Shown here piece by piece: positions 26,282 through 35,896 of a stretch of DNA of 64,000 nt (position 1 is the first letter of the stretch; each line of letters opens with the position of its first letter). Both the position numbers and the translations under genes were made by a program. The stretch is taken from NCBI RefSeq assembly GCF_001019715.1, contig NZ_BBXJ01000001.1, positions 2,418,001-2,482,000 of the forward strand, given 5' to 3'. Source of the DNA: Rodentibacter caecimuris. GTDB taxonomy: Bacteria; Pseudomonadota; Gammaproteobacteria; Enterobacterales; Pasteurellaceae. A model generated the notes under the pieces. It worked only from the letters and a program-made list of their open reading frames with translations, ran no database searches and was not told the origin of the DNA.

Positions 26282-27001
26282 ATGACTCCACATATCAACG
26301 CACCTGAAGGTGCATTTGCTGATGCGGTATTAATGCCGGGAGATCCGCTTCGTGCGAAATATATCGCAGAAACATTTTTAGATGATGCTAAAGAAGTCAC
26401 CAATGTACGCAATATGCTTGGTTTCACAGGCACCTATAAAGGTCGTAAAATCTCAGTAATGGGACACGGTATGGGGATTCCATCTTGCTCAATCTACACT
26501 AAAGAATTAATTACCGAATATGGCGTGAAAAAGATCATTCGTGTCGGTTCTTGTGGCGCAGTAAAAATGGATGTCAAATTGCGTGATGTCGTGATTGGGT
26601 TAGGGGCTTGTACGGACTCTAAAGTAAACCGTATCCGTTTTAAAGATAATGACTTTGCCGCTATTGCCGATTTCGGTTTAACAAGTGCGGCAGTTGCAGC
26701 GGCAAAAGAGAAAGGCATTGCGGTGAAAGTCGGGAATTTGTTCTCAGCAGATTTATTCTACACACCGGATGTTGAAATGTTCGATGTGATGGAAAAATAC
26801 GGCATTCTTGGTGTGGAAATGGAAGCTGCAGGAATCTACGGCGTAGCGGCTGAATTCGGCGCCCGTGCATTAACCATCTGTACGGTTTCCGACCACATTC
26901 GCACTCATGAACAAACCAGTGCGGAGGAGCGCCAATTAACCTTCAACGAAATGATTGAAATCGCATTAGAAAGTATTTTAATTGACGACAAAAACGCATA
27001 A
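26282..27001 (+). CDS. deoD: Purine-nucleoside phosphorylase
   Basis: Cleaves purine (deoxy)nucleosides with phosphate, giving the base and (deoxy)ribose-1-phosphate. The 239-residue protein carries the phosphate-binding [13 protein letters not shown] motif, RVGSCGAVK, and the substrate-binding [17 protein letters not shown], with SDH in [11 protein letters not shown] containing the catalytic aspartate. These mark the hexameric DeoD type. It is the second gene of the nupC-deoD pair, a transport-catabolism unit. The ribosome binding site AAGAGG is 8 bases before the ATG. Confidence 0.98.
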   Translation: MTPHINAPEGAFADAVLMPGDPLRAKYIAETFLDDAKEVTNVRNMLGFTGTYKGRKISVMGHGMGIPSCSIYTKELITEYGVKKIIRVGSCGAVKMDVKLRDVVIGLGACTDSKVNRIRFKDNDFAAIADFGLTSAAVAAAKEKGIAVKVGNLFSADLFYTPDVEMFDVMEKYGILGVEMEAAGIYGVAAEFGARALTICTVSDHIRTHEQTSAEERQLTFNEMIEIALESILIDDKNA

Positions 27002-27020
27002 TTTACAGACTAAGCAGTAA

Positions 27021-27050
27021 AAAAGAGCGGTCAAGTTTGACCGCTCTTTT
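27021..27050. terminator. Terminator after deoD
   Basis: AAAAGAGCGGTCAA and TTGACCGCTCTTTT form a 14-base dyad. This AGAGCGGTCAA form also occurs at 39486-39514. Confidence 0.85.
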
Positions 27051-27130
27051 AATAGTGACGATTATTCGTCTTTTTTCATTCCGTTTAATATTAGATACAG
27101 CCTAATGAAATATGGAGAGTGTCATTTAGT

Positions 27131-28206
27131 CTAGGGAAGATAATTAATATCAGCGACATAAGTCGGCATATTCCAAGCGCCTCCGACAAAACCTCTACAC
27201 ATTCCCGTATCTGTATTCAAAATAGGTTCAAACACCTTTCCGTTCCAAGCTGCCTTTCTGATTGACCAACAATCTCCCAATCCACGCCCTTTCATCTTTG
27301 AAGAAATAATCCCTTTGCCTTCATAACCGTTATACTCCTCTACAGTCGAGACCTCCTGCTCAATTTTAGTCAAGTCATGATTCATCACAACCGACAAAAT
27401 CCAATCATTGTATGCAAAAAGTTCACAAGCGACCTCAACCAGTTTCTTCCCCTCACTAAGTTCATAAACCGAAAAGAAATTATATTCATCATCCTCAGAT
27501 AATCGAGAACACCCTCCATCAATACCGCCAATCGACTTTAACAATTTAAGCAAGCGTTGTCCTGTTGGAGAGTCAAACTTAAAAATCTGTTCTCGGTCAG
27601 TATGGAACTTAGGAATATTTACAATGGGTTTATCAATTTGTTCTAATACGGGAGAATGGCTATTTCTTTTCTTTAAAAATGCTGAGGGGTATCCCGTCGC
27701 TTTTGAAATTCATCGGCTTTAAGCATAACAGCAGTAACGCCCTGATCAGAAATTCTCCATACTTGCTTAGGGGTTTTCAATTCAATTTGGCTTGATTTCT
27801 TCACTAAGCTATAAATAACTGAGCGAGTTTGTTCAGGATTTAAACGTGCAAAATATTCTAAATTCCACTCATCTTTTTGATCAAATTTGATAATACCCAA
27901 ATTTTTTTGATCTACCCATAATTCCGCCTGTAAAGTACGCTCTTTTTCTCTCTCGTCATAAGCGTATTCCTCAATGCGGGCTAAACCGATTAATGCCTCA
28001 TTACCTGCCTTTCGTTCGATGTATAAAGAGACTGGGAACGATTCTTCTCCTTCAGACGAACCATAGCCTGCCATACGGCAAGTTCCGATATTATCACAGG
28101 CCAATTCCCAATCTTTATGCTGAAATCGGATCCCCTCTAACGCTTGCCCCATGGTGCATTGTCCGAGCATATAAAAGCCGAATAATACAATTCGCCAATT
28201 TCCCAT
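27131..28206 (-). pseudogene. DUF1176 family protein gene, interrupted by one frameshift
   Basis: The 5' part starts at the ATG at 28206, with ribosome binding site AGGAGG and a signal peptide. It encodes the DUF1176 hallmark DWELACDNIGTCRMAGYG and ends early at 27673. The remainder continues in another frame (SAFLKKRNSHSP onward, then GGCSRLSEDDEYNF and GRGLGDCWS) down to 27131. The join falls at four Cs on the coding strand (plus-strand GGGG at 27686-27689). A fifth C would restore one frame of about 358 residues, the usual family length. This may be a true null mutation or a sequencing error; the tract is too short for typical phase variation. The role of these secreted proteins is unknown. 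Confidence 0.8.
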
Positions 28207-28324
28207 AATTTCCTCCTGGTCAGAGCATCGCTCAGTAAAAATAAAGTTAATCTTAACGGTTTTGTTAATTCCGATAGCCATAAACCTAAGCGATCAAATT
28301 TCAAAATCTGACCGCTCTTTTACT

Positions 28325-31300
28325 TTATGCACTTAATATTTCCTCAGCCAATTTCTTCGCACCTTTAAAATCCACTTTTCCACTGCCGAGAAGCGGTATT
28401 TCATTGACTAAGAATACTTGGCTTGGGAGCATAATTGGCGGTACGTTGAGGGATTTAATGCGAGTATTAATTTCCTCAAGACTGAGCAGCGATTTCACTA
28501 ACAACACGACACTTTCGCCTTTTTTCTCATCATTCACAGCAATAGCAACAAATTGGTTTTCATCGTTCAACACTTGAGCGATATTTTCTTCCACACTGCC
28601 GAGACTAATCATCTCTCCCCCGATTTTTGCGAAACGGGAATAGCGATCCACAATGGTGATAAAGCCGTTTTCATCAATATGCCCTTTGTCACCGGTTTTG
28701 TAATAACGCACGCCGTCAAGTTCGACAATGACTTCATTAGTTTTTTCAGGGTCAGCCAAATAACCTTTCATCACTTGTCCACCGCCAATCAAAATCAACC
28801 CGTCTTCGCCCGTTGGCAATGCTACTAAAGTATTCGGATCGACAATTTTGATAATTGTACCAGGCAATGGCATACCTACGGTTCCCACTTTATTAAAGGT
28901 AAATTCTTTTAAACTATCGGGATCTAAAATATTTGGCATATTCACGCTTGCAACCGGTGCCGTTTCCGTCGCCCCGTATCCCTCGTAGATTTCTAAACCG
29001 AATTTCAAACGGAAGGCTTCTTTCACATCCGCTTTCAATTTTTCCGCGCCGGCAATCACCATTCGCACACTTTGTAACATTAATGGATGCAATTTTTTAT
29101 TACGGGCGTATAAACGGAAGAATGTTGAGGTACCAAATATAATACTCACATTATGGCGGGCACACATTTTGCCCACTTCTGCGCCATCGGTCGGATCAGC
29201 AACACTCACCATTTTGATTCCTTCACACAACGGCATTAAGGTGGTTACCGTTAAACCAAAAGAGTGAAAGATCGGTAAAGAATTTAAAATAACGTCATCT
29301 TCTTGAAAGTTAAGTAATTCACTCACCTGTTTGATATTAGTGAGCAAGTTTTTATGGCTTAATTCAATGCCCTTTGGCGTACCTTCACTACCGCTGCTGA
29401 ATAAAATCGTTGCCGTGTCATTCAAACGCACATCAGCAAAATACATTAATTTAATCCACCAACGTGGGGCGAAAAACGCCGTTAAAAATGACCGCACTTT
29501 CTCACTTTTTGTCATTTTCTTGCCTAATTGTTCCGCAAAAATTGTTTTTCCCGCCAATACTTCATCAAAGGCAAAGCCTTTAGCATTCAGTTTATTTAAG
29601 AATTTCTCCGCAGTAATAACCTTGTTAATATTTGCTTTGGCAAGGGCTTTTTCCATCACTTCAGGGCTGAGGGTATAATTCAAATTGACCGGCACTTTCC
29701 CCATCACCATCAATGCCATATTCACAATGGCTCCGATAGCCGAGCTTGGCAACAACACACCAACATTTTTCTCATCACCTAAAGTGTGTTTAAGTTGTTT
29801 GCCGAACATCAACACAGCAGCGATAAACTTGAGGTTATTCAGTTTCATACCCTGCCCGTCCACCACACATTCCTTGAACAAGTTGGATTTCGCGCTGTTC
29901 AACCAATGGTGTGTGATCGGTTTGCGTTTTGCTATCACTTTTTCCCACATAGAGAAAGAAAGCTCAAGCACTTTTTGTTTCATCGCCACCGCATCAATAA
30001 AGCCGTGAATCGGTTTACCGAACGCCACTAAAATTTCACGTTTGCCTTGTTTTTTCGTGAGATTTTTATAGAAACTATCCGCGCGGGAAAAACTGCTACC
30101 CCATAAGCCACGTAAATAAAACGGTACGGTCGTCACGTTATCCAAGTCTTTTAATACGTGTTCAAAGCCTTTTTTAATCTCATTGATCTGACCGTTGTAG
30201 CTGATATGCCCTTCAGGAAATAACGCTACCACTTCACCACGAACCAAGTATTCACGAATTGTTTCAATGGACTCTCGGCTTGAACCTGCACTAATAGGGA
30301 TCACACGGAAGATACGTAGGAACCAAGTCAAATACCATTTGTTGTAAATCGGACGGAACATCACAAATTTAATCGCCCGTGGGCTTGCCACCTGTAACAC
30401 CATCCAGTCAATCCAGCTAATGTGGTTGCCTAACATTAACACACCGCCACTTTGTGGGAGATTTTTTAATCCCTCCACATGGAAACGGTAGTTGGTTTTC
30501 AATAAAGGCAAGAGTAACAAACGGATGAATAAATGCGGAAGTTGCCACATGGCATAAAGGCTACCCAATAAACATGCCGCAGAAACCGTTAAGAAAATAC
30601 CGTTGGTAGAAAGGCTAAATTCGACGAATACAATGCTAAGTAGTAAAAAGCCGACCATAAAGATATTTTGGATAAAGTTGTTACCCGCCATAATTTTGCC
30701 GCTGATTTTTTCAGGGGCGAAATATTGAATGGTCGAATTTAACGGCACGATAAATAAACCGCCAAAAAAACCGAATCCAAAGGAACATAACATCAACAAG
30801 ACATTGGTACTCACCAATGTTAAACCAAACAGCGAAACGAAAATACCCAATGCACCAACCGGCACAATGCCTAATTCAACATGCAAGCGAGAGACACGCC
30901 CGGCAAGATAAGACCCAATGATTAATCCCAAACCGCTTACCGCCAAAATAGCTTGAATAATCACCGCATTATCCGCATTAAACAGCGCTTTGTAATGGGC
31001 GGGGAATGCCGCCACAATCACTTGAGCAACGCCCCAGAAAAGGCTCAAGCCAATCACACTTAACCAAATATTTTTATCGCTACGCAAGGTACGGAGGTTG
31101 TCTTTCAAATAACCGAAAGAGAAATATTTTGCGGCAGAGAATGTTTCATTTTCTTCTTTTTCTTGTGGAAAGAAAGGAATTTTGAAAGCGAAAAACGCTT
31201 CAAGGGAACTAAACACGACTAAACCTATGCCAATCATCCAAACGCTTTGTAGCACCTCATTCGGATCATTAGAGGGCACATAATAACTTTCAAAGAAAAT

Positions 31301-31774
31301 CGAAAACGCAAAAGAACTAAACAAAATCGCCACAATGGTTAAAGCCTGAATCACGCCGTTGGCAAACCCGATGTTTTCCGTGCCGACAATGGATTTGATA
31401 AGGCTATATTTAGCCGGAGAATAGACCGCACTTTGCGCTGCCAAAATCAGTGTTAAGGCAAAGGCAAGATAAAATTCGCCAATCACATAACTGAATAAAA
31501 TTGCCGTTGAAATACCCACCACAGCCAAGCTGCTCCAGCGAATCACCCTGGTGCGACAGAATTTATCATTAATAAATGCCGAAGGTGAAAAAAGAAAAAT
31601 AAAGGGTAATAAAATCATTGCGTTGATTAACGCGGTTAGTACTACTAACGTATTGCCTTCAAAACTTTTCAGCAACACATTTTGAATCGTGATTTTGTGG
31701 GCGAGATCCACGCTCGCATTCAAAAAAGCAATCGCCAAATAAGGTACAAAACCCGCATATTTTAAGAGTTTCAT
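28325..31774 (-). CDS. aas: LplT-Aas fusion: lysophospholipid flippase, acyltransferase and acyl-ACP synthetase
   Basis: A 1149-residue three-part protein. Residues 1 to about 410 form a 12-helix MFS domain like LplT, which flips lysophospholipids inward. About 430-620 is a PlsC-type acyltransferase with the H-x4-D motif NHISWID and the FPEGHIS substrate motif. The rest is an AMP-binding domain (ILFSSGSEGTPKGIELSHKN, YGATETAPVASVN, YKTGDKGHID). Together they re-acylate 2-acyl lysophospholipids (Aas). E. coli encodes lplT and aas as separate neighbouring genes; here they are one polypeptide. Its ATG overlaps the end of the MerR-type gene by 4 bases, so both are translated together. Acts in the inner membrane. 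Confidence 0.93.
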   Translation of the reverse strand: MKLLKYAGFVPYLAIAFLNASVDLAHKITIQNVLLKSFEGNTLVVLTALINAMILLPFIFLFSPSAFINDKFCRTRVIRWSSLAVVGISTAILFSYVIGEFYLAFALTLILAAQSAVYSPAKYSLIKSIVGTENIGFANGVIQALTIVAILFSSFAFSIFFESYYVPSNDPNEVLQSVWMIGIGLVVFSSLEAFFAFKIPFFPQEKEENETFSAAKYFSFGYLKDNLRTLRSDKNIWLSVIGLSLFWGVAQVIVAAFPAHYKALFNADNAVIIQAILAVSGLGLIIGSYLAGRVSRLHVELGIVPVGALGIFVSLFGLTLVSTNVLLMLCSFGFGFFGGLFIVPLNSTIQYFAPEKISGKIMAGNNFIQNIFMVGFLLLSIVFVEFSLSTNGIFLTVSAACLLGSLYAMWQLPHLFIRLLLLPLLKTNYRFHVEGLKNLPQSGGVLMLGNHISWIDWMVLQVASPRAIKFVMFRPIYNKWYLTWFLRIFRVIPISAGSSRESIETIREYLVRGEVVALFPEGHISYNGQINEIKKGFEHVLKDLDNVTTVPFYLRGLWGSSFSRADSFYKNLTKKQGKREILVAFGKPIHGFIDAVAMKQKVLELSFSMWEKVIAKRKPITHHWLNSAKSNLFKECVVDGQGMKLNNLKFIAAVLMFGKQLKHTLGDEKNVGVLLPSSAIGAIVNMALMVMGKVPVNLNYTLSPEVMEKALAKANINKVITAEKFLNKLNAKGFAFDEVLAGKTIFAEQLGKKMTKSEKVRSFLTAFFAPRWWIKLMYFADVRLNDTATILFSSGSEGTPKGIELSHKNLLTNIKQVSELLNFQEDDVILNSLPIFHSFGLTVTTLMPLCEGIKMVSVADPTDGAEVGKMCARHNVSIIFGTSTFFRLYARNKKLHPLMLQSVRMVIAGAEKLKADVKEAFRLKFGLEIYEGYGATETAPVASVNMPNILDPDSLKEFTFNKVGTVGMPLPGTIIKIVDPNTLVALPTGEDGLILIGGGQVMKGYLADPEKTNEVIVELDGVRYYKTGDKGHIDENGFITIVDRYSRFAKIGGEMISLGSVEENIAQVLNDENQFVAIAVNDEKKGESVVLLVKSLLSLEEINTRIKSLNVPPIMLPSQVFLVNEIPLLGSGKVDFKGAKKLAEEILSA

Positions 31775-32412
31775 TTCACACTCTCCGTTTGGTAAATTTT
31801 TAAAGTTTGCATATTGAATACATAAGGCTTCAGCACCAACAGTAAATCAAAAAGATGTTTAAGTTTTTCATCTTTTTTCCCACTGTCTTTTAGCGCTGAT
31901 AAGGTGAGATTTACTTCTTGTGTCGCAAGCATTTTCGCGGTTTGTAAATAGCTTTTCACCATTTCACGTTCCGCCTCATTACAACGGCAAACAATGGCTA
32001 GAATATCCCGCTCTTTTGCCGTAAAAACCCCCTCACGCGGGTTAAGCAAAGCGTCATCGACCATAGCTTGCAATTCGGTTTCTGAAATTGAGAATTCTTG
32101 ACAAAGTTCTGAGGGCAAAAAGGTTTCATTTTCCGCCCCCATGATAATACCAATCAACGAAATTAAACTTTCGTAAGGATTTTGCCAGTCAAAATCAGGG
32201 TGGGAAAAAAGTTGTTTAATTTGAGAAATGCTGGCATTGAAATTGGTTTGCAGATATTTAATAAACGCCAACAATTCCACACAGCGATCATCATAGAGAT
32301 GAAAATTCGGTTTATCTTTCAAGGGTTCAGGCAATAGCCCTTCTTTTACATAGTACAACACTGTCGATTTCGGTGTTTGGCTGAGCTTCACCAAATCATT
32401 CATTTTTAGCAT
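31771..32412 (-). CDS. MerR-family transcriptional regulator
   Basis: A 213-residue protein with a MerR-type N-terminal winged helix (NDLVKLSQTPKSTVLYYVKEGLLPEP, residues about 5-30, then FHLYDDRCVELLAFIKYLQ). An effector-type C-terminal region of about 130 residues is not one I recognise; it contains an isolated CRC motif. It overlaps the aas fusion by 4 bases, so it probably regulates, or senses lipid for, that operon. A second ATG at 32403 is possible. Effector and targets are unknown. Confidence 0.8.
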   Translation of the reverse strand: MLKMNDLVKLSQTPKSTVLYYVKEGLLPEPLKDKPNFHLYDDRCVELLAFIKYLQTNFNASISQIKQLFSHPDFDWQNPYESLISLIGIIMGAENETFLPSELCQEFSISETELQAMVDDALLNPREGVFTAKERDILAIVCRCNEAEREMVKSYLQTAKMLATQEVNLTLSALKDSGKKDEKLKHLFDLLLVLKPYVFNMQTLKIYQTESVK

Positions 32413-32525
32413 AAGGCTTCCCCTATTAATTAAATGTGGAAAGGATTTTATACTTCACATCACAAAAAGTAAATAGTGTTACCTTACAGTTTAAAAACAC
32501 TTAGAAAACCAACCGCACTTTCCCA

Positions 32526-32660
32526 CTAATATGCCACCCAGATTTTTTCTAATTCCATTTTGTCGGGGTGGTAGCGGTAAACATTGATACCGCCGTGAAA
32601 TGCCTGTCCTGTCACTAAAATATGCGATTTTGGGGCAAAGGAGACATTATTGAATTTTGA
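32526..32660 (-). pseudogene. 3' remnant of a second beta-propeller gene
   Basis: Encodes SFAPKSHILVTGQAFHGG then INVYRYHPDKMELEKIWVAY and a stop, nearly identical to the last 37 or so residues of the propeller gene at 34730. Similarity continues into the 3' flank, where both copies have CTTAGAAAACCAA after the gene end. Nothing upstream of this fragment matches, so only the 3' end of a duplicate survives. Confidence 0.85.
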
Positions 32661-32701
32661 ACCGTTACAATTTTACAAGAACCACTATTTGCTTTCTCTC
32701 A

Positions 32702-34564
32702 TTAATGAATAAGCTCATAAGTATGTCGTTGAATAGCACCATCGCAATAACTATTTTTTTGGGAAGTCATAAAATCCTTGCAACTCAGATAATAAGATAA
32801 TGTCATATCTACTTCATTCTTTGAAAAATTAAATAACTTAAATCCTACACCATTATCATTATAACGACCATTCTCTAAACTAAATGTTTCTTCTTTATTT
32901 TCATTTTCTAACCTTCCAGATAAAGCAATCACATTTCCCTTATTATCTAGTATCGCTTTCTTTAAATAATAAAAACTATCTTCTACTTTCATTATGAGTA
33001 ATTCCTCCTCAAGCTCTATTTTTATATAATCTGAAACTAATTTACCATCCTCTTCCTGATGATGAAAAAACTCATTATTTTCAACAGATAAATTTTTTGG
33101 AAAGAAGTAAGAAACTTTACCACTATATAGATTAATATCTTGATTATTCAATTTCATTTTTCCATTATTAATATTACATCCTATCAAGGTAAAATTTTTC
33201 TTTGTTAAGGAATTATCAATAGGATATAAATTATGTTTAAAATAGGCAATTCCTGCACAATAAAATGTTTCTAATTTAAGTAAACTATCGTTTGCTAATT
33301 CTACATATGCAGACGAATTACTAAACTCTAGTCTTTTCATTTTTAAATTATTCCAGAAGAACGGTATCTGATTATCAGAGTATATAGTATATAATCGAGG
33401 CAATTCTTCTTTCCAAGCAATACGAATATCAGGATCAGGAAATAAAAAAGGAGATAAAAGTGTTTTCGCTTGCTCTTGAATATCTCCGACACGATTATAA
33501 AATGATGTTTCGCTATTTAATGGCTTATTAAAATAGGCAAATGAAGGTTCTATGGTACTTGGGCAAGTCGTGTTTACCCCTTCCAAATCTACAGCTGTTC
33601 TTCCATTATTAGGGTTAGATAGTAAAGCAACAAACTGACTAGGCTTAATTAAACAACCTTGTATCTGTATATTATTTAAACCAGATGAGTGCTGAATCGT
33701 CCCTAATAATGAGATGACTTGTGCTTCTTCGTTTAAAAGAAGAGCTATTCCATCAACTATCCACTCATTATCCAATCTTGCATAGCCATCTAATACAGCA
33801 ACCCAATAATGGGTAAGATTTAATTTATTCGCAGCTTTTTTTATTTCTCCAGCAATATTATCGTATTTATACCCAATATATTCTTTATCATTAGAATGGA
33901 GTATAAAATTTTCTAGCTGAATCTTCTGATTATTCAACTCTAAAATCCAATTTTTTATTTTACAACTATCAAATCTATAATTTTCATAGCGGTAAGTATT
34001 ATCGTCTACATCTTGCTTACTTTCATCTTTTCTTTCAAATATAATATCTGAGCTACATAACATTCCTTTTGGTAATTCTTTAGGTTGATTTAAGCTAGAC
34101 ACTTTAATTTTATATAAACCATCTGCATCAAGACTAGTTAAATTTAATTCTCCCCATTTAAAAGTAATAGGGTTACCTTGATTATCAAATCTATCTTGGG
34201 TTGAAATAATAAATCTATCTGAAATTTCAATATTGGAAGGGAGGTTTTCTAATGCTTTTCGAAGAAATAATTTCTCTTTATTTAATTCGATAACTCTTGT
34301 TTTCTCTTCATAGAAAGAATTAAGCTCATAATATCCCCAAAAAGAGAGTGCTGTAGGAATAAGTAAAAAGAATTTAAACTCACTAGAAAATGGCTTTTTA
34401 TAAAAAAAATGAATAATAAAATATAAAAAATAATAGGCAAAAACGAAAATAACGAAATAAGGGATAAACACAGCAAATACAAAGATAGTGAGTGACCCCA
34501 TTCCAAAGCTGATAAGAAGCCCTAGAAAAAGTATACCAAGTATTCCAATGAAAAATCTAAACAC
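32702..34564 (-). CDS. Unrecognised 620-residue membrane-anchored protein
   Basis: GTG-initiated frame with a good TAGGAG ribosome binding site. Residues 1 to about 82 contain three hydrophobic segments (about 5-25, 26-55, 65-80) with a KK loop. The remaining roughly 540 residues are polar, rich in Asn, Lys, Glu and Ile, with scattered cysteines (SFDSCKIKNW-like, QGCLIKP, FYCAGIAYF, LIGCNINNG, YYLSCKDF). Base composition is clearly more AT-rich than in neighbouring genes. I recognise no family. It sits between the propeller gene and a remnant of its duplicate, so it was probably brought in or left by recombination. A second immunity protein or another effector-related product is possible, but this is inference. 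Confidence 0.65.
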   Translation of the reverse strand: MFRFFIGILGILFLGLLISFGMGSLTIFVFAVFIPYFVIFVFAYYFLYFIIHFFYKKPFSSEFKFFLLIPTALSFWGYYELNSFYEEKTRVIELNKEKLFLRKALENLPSNIEISDRFIISTQDRFDNQGNPITFKWGELNLTSLDADGLYKIKVSSLNQPKELPKGMLCSSDIIFERKDESKQDVDDNTYRYENYRFDSCKIKNWILELNNQKIQLENFILHSNDKEYIGYKYDNIAGEIKKAANKLNLTHYWVAVLDGYARLDNEWIVDGIALLLNEEAQVISLLGTIQHSSGLNNIQIQGCLIKPSQFVALLSNPNNGRTAVDLEGVNTTCPSTIEPSFAYFNKPLNSETSFYNRVGDIQEQAKTLLSPFLFPDPDIRIAWKEELPRLYTIYSDNQIPFFWNNLKMKRLEFSNSSAYVELANDSLLKLETFYCAGIAYFKHNLYPIDNSLTKKNFTLIGCNINNGKMKLNNQDINLYSGKVSYFFPKNLSVENNEFFHHQEEDGKLVSDYIKIELEEELLIMKVEDSFYYLKKAILDNKGNVIALSGRLENENKEETFSLENGRYNDNGVGFKLFNFSKNEVDMTLSYYLSCKDFMTSQKNSYCDGAIQRHTYELIH

Positions 34565-34620
34565 AACATTCTCCTACAATGAGATTTTAATACAGCATTA
34601 TCATAACAATAGCTTAATGT

Positions 34621-34650
34621 AAATCCGGATCGACGCTATCCGACCAAGTA
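34621..34650 (-). pseudogene. Short scrap of a second hydrolase gene
   Basis: Thirty bases match 37055-37084 inside the hydrolase gene at 26 positions, in the same orientation. They encode TWSDSVDPDL against TWSGSVDPDL. This suggests a former second effector copy upstream of the AT-rich gene. Short, so moderate confidence. Confidence 0.5.
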
Positions 34651-34729
34651 ATGAAACAAAAAGTGCGGTCAATTTTCCCGTTAAATTTTAAATATAAAAA
34701 ACTCTTAGAAAACCAATCACACTTTCCCA

Positions 34730-35896
34730 CTAATACGCTACCCAGATTTTCTCCAATTCCATTTTATCGGGGTGATAGCGGTAAACGTTGATGCCGCCGT
34801 GAACCGCTTGTCCCGTTACTAAGATATGAGCTTTAGGAGCGGAATCAACACTATTTGATTTTTCAAAAGCATTAGTTGAGATCGCAGGATAAAAACCAAT
34901 GTTCACATAGGCTTTTATCCATGGATCACCAACTGTGTATAAATTCATATAATCGTTCCCCGTACCATCCTTCATACCAGTTTGAGTTAACTGTATAAAT
35001 TCTGTATCAGTAACAAAGGCATAAGCAACAGTATGTGGTGTTGCAAGTAAAACGCCTTCAGGAATAGGGCGATTCCCTCCTGTTTCACGAGTTTTGGTTT
35101 CTTCATTATAAAATCCATTTATTGATGCCAATGGTAGGCGGTAATTTAAATTATCGACCAACCACATATAATCTCGCTTGTTCTCCCCCCCCCCAATAAC
35201 CCATTTTCCATCAGGACTAAATAAGGCATCCGAGCGTCCACCAAAACCACCAAGACGGGCTACCGGTTTCAAGGTTTCCCGGTCCCACAACGTGACACCA
35301 TTATAGCTGCTTTTTTTATAATCACTCGGTTGAATCGGATCTGCTTTAGGATTTAGCTCTACCGCAGAATCAGGATCGTAAGGTCCGCCCGGAGAAGCGG
35401 ATAAAAAATATTTTTCTGACAAGGAAAAATTATAATAATTCCGAATTGGAGTATCGGTATAAATTGGTGTCATATCATCGCCATAACCTTTATAAATTTC
35501 CCCCGTCTGATCTGCACTGATATAGAGTGCCCGATCTTCACTCATTAAATGCCGTTCGACTTTATAATGCTTAAAATGAGCAATCTCTTGTCCCTCTACA
35601 TTTTGAATATGTACAACATTATGTTTATCCTGCCACATAAAATCATGACTGTTCGGAATAAAATAAGGGCTGTTTGTATTAACTCTTTCTGCAAGCACTG
35701 TCTTAGTGCGTTTTTCTATATCCCAAAGTACCAGTTTTTTTCCGTAATGCGCACTCACAACATACCGACCATCACTGGAAATACTTAAATTTCTGACACC
35801 TTTGGTACTGGAAAAAACATCATGGCGGTTTTCATACACATAGTATCCTCCCCAACCTAAGGCGATAAATAAAACTAAAAAAAAGAGATTTTTCAT
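34730..35896 (-). CDS. Membrane-anchored WD40-like beta-propeller protein, probable immunity protein
   Basis: A 388-residue protein with an N-terminal hydrophobic segment (about 3-20) acting as uncleaved anchor or signal. Propeller-type repeats follow: LSISSDGRYVVSAHYGKKL with VLWDIEK, then VTLWDRETLKPVARLGG and ALFSPDGKWVIGGG. No lipobox is present. The ATG overlaps the hydrolase stop codon (ATGA), so the two are translationally coupled. Orientation with N-in topology puts the propeller in the periplasm, where a secreted phospholipase would act. Immunity is inferred from this order (adaptor, effector, coupled small gene) and from a duplicated 3' remnant at 32526; no homology proves it. Confidence 0.7.
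   Translation of the reverse strand: MKNLFFLVLFIALGWGGYYVYENRHDVFSSTKGVRNLSISSDGRYVVSAHYGKKLVLWDIEKRTKTVLAERVNTNSPYFIPNSHDFMWQDKHNVVHIQNVEGQEIAHFKHYKVERHLMSEDRALYISADQTGEIYKGYGDDMTPIYTDTPIRNYYNFSLSEKYFLSASPGGPYDPDSAVELNPKADPIQPSDYKKSSYNGVTLWDRETLKPVARLGGFGGRSDALFSPDGKWVIGGGENKRDYMWLVDNLNYRLPLASINGFYNEETKTRETGGNRPIPEGVLLATPHTVAYAFVTDTEFIQLTQTGMKDGTGNDYMNLYTVGDPWIKAYVNIGFYPAISTNAFEKSNSVDSAPKAHILVTGQAVHGGINVYRYHPDKMELEKIWVAY

Noticed and set aside
27686-27689. C-run in the DUF1176 gene as a phase-variable switch
   Set aside because: Four bases are too few for frequent slippage; simple deletion or sequencing error is likelier.
32702-34564. Prophage or transposon origin for the AT-rich gene
   Set aside because: No integrase, transposase, terminal inverted repeats or target duplication was seen; homologous recombination between duplicated module ends is enough.
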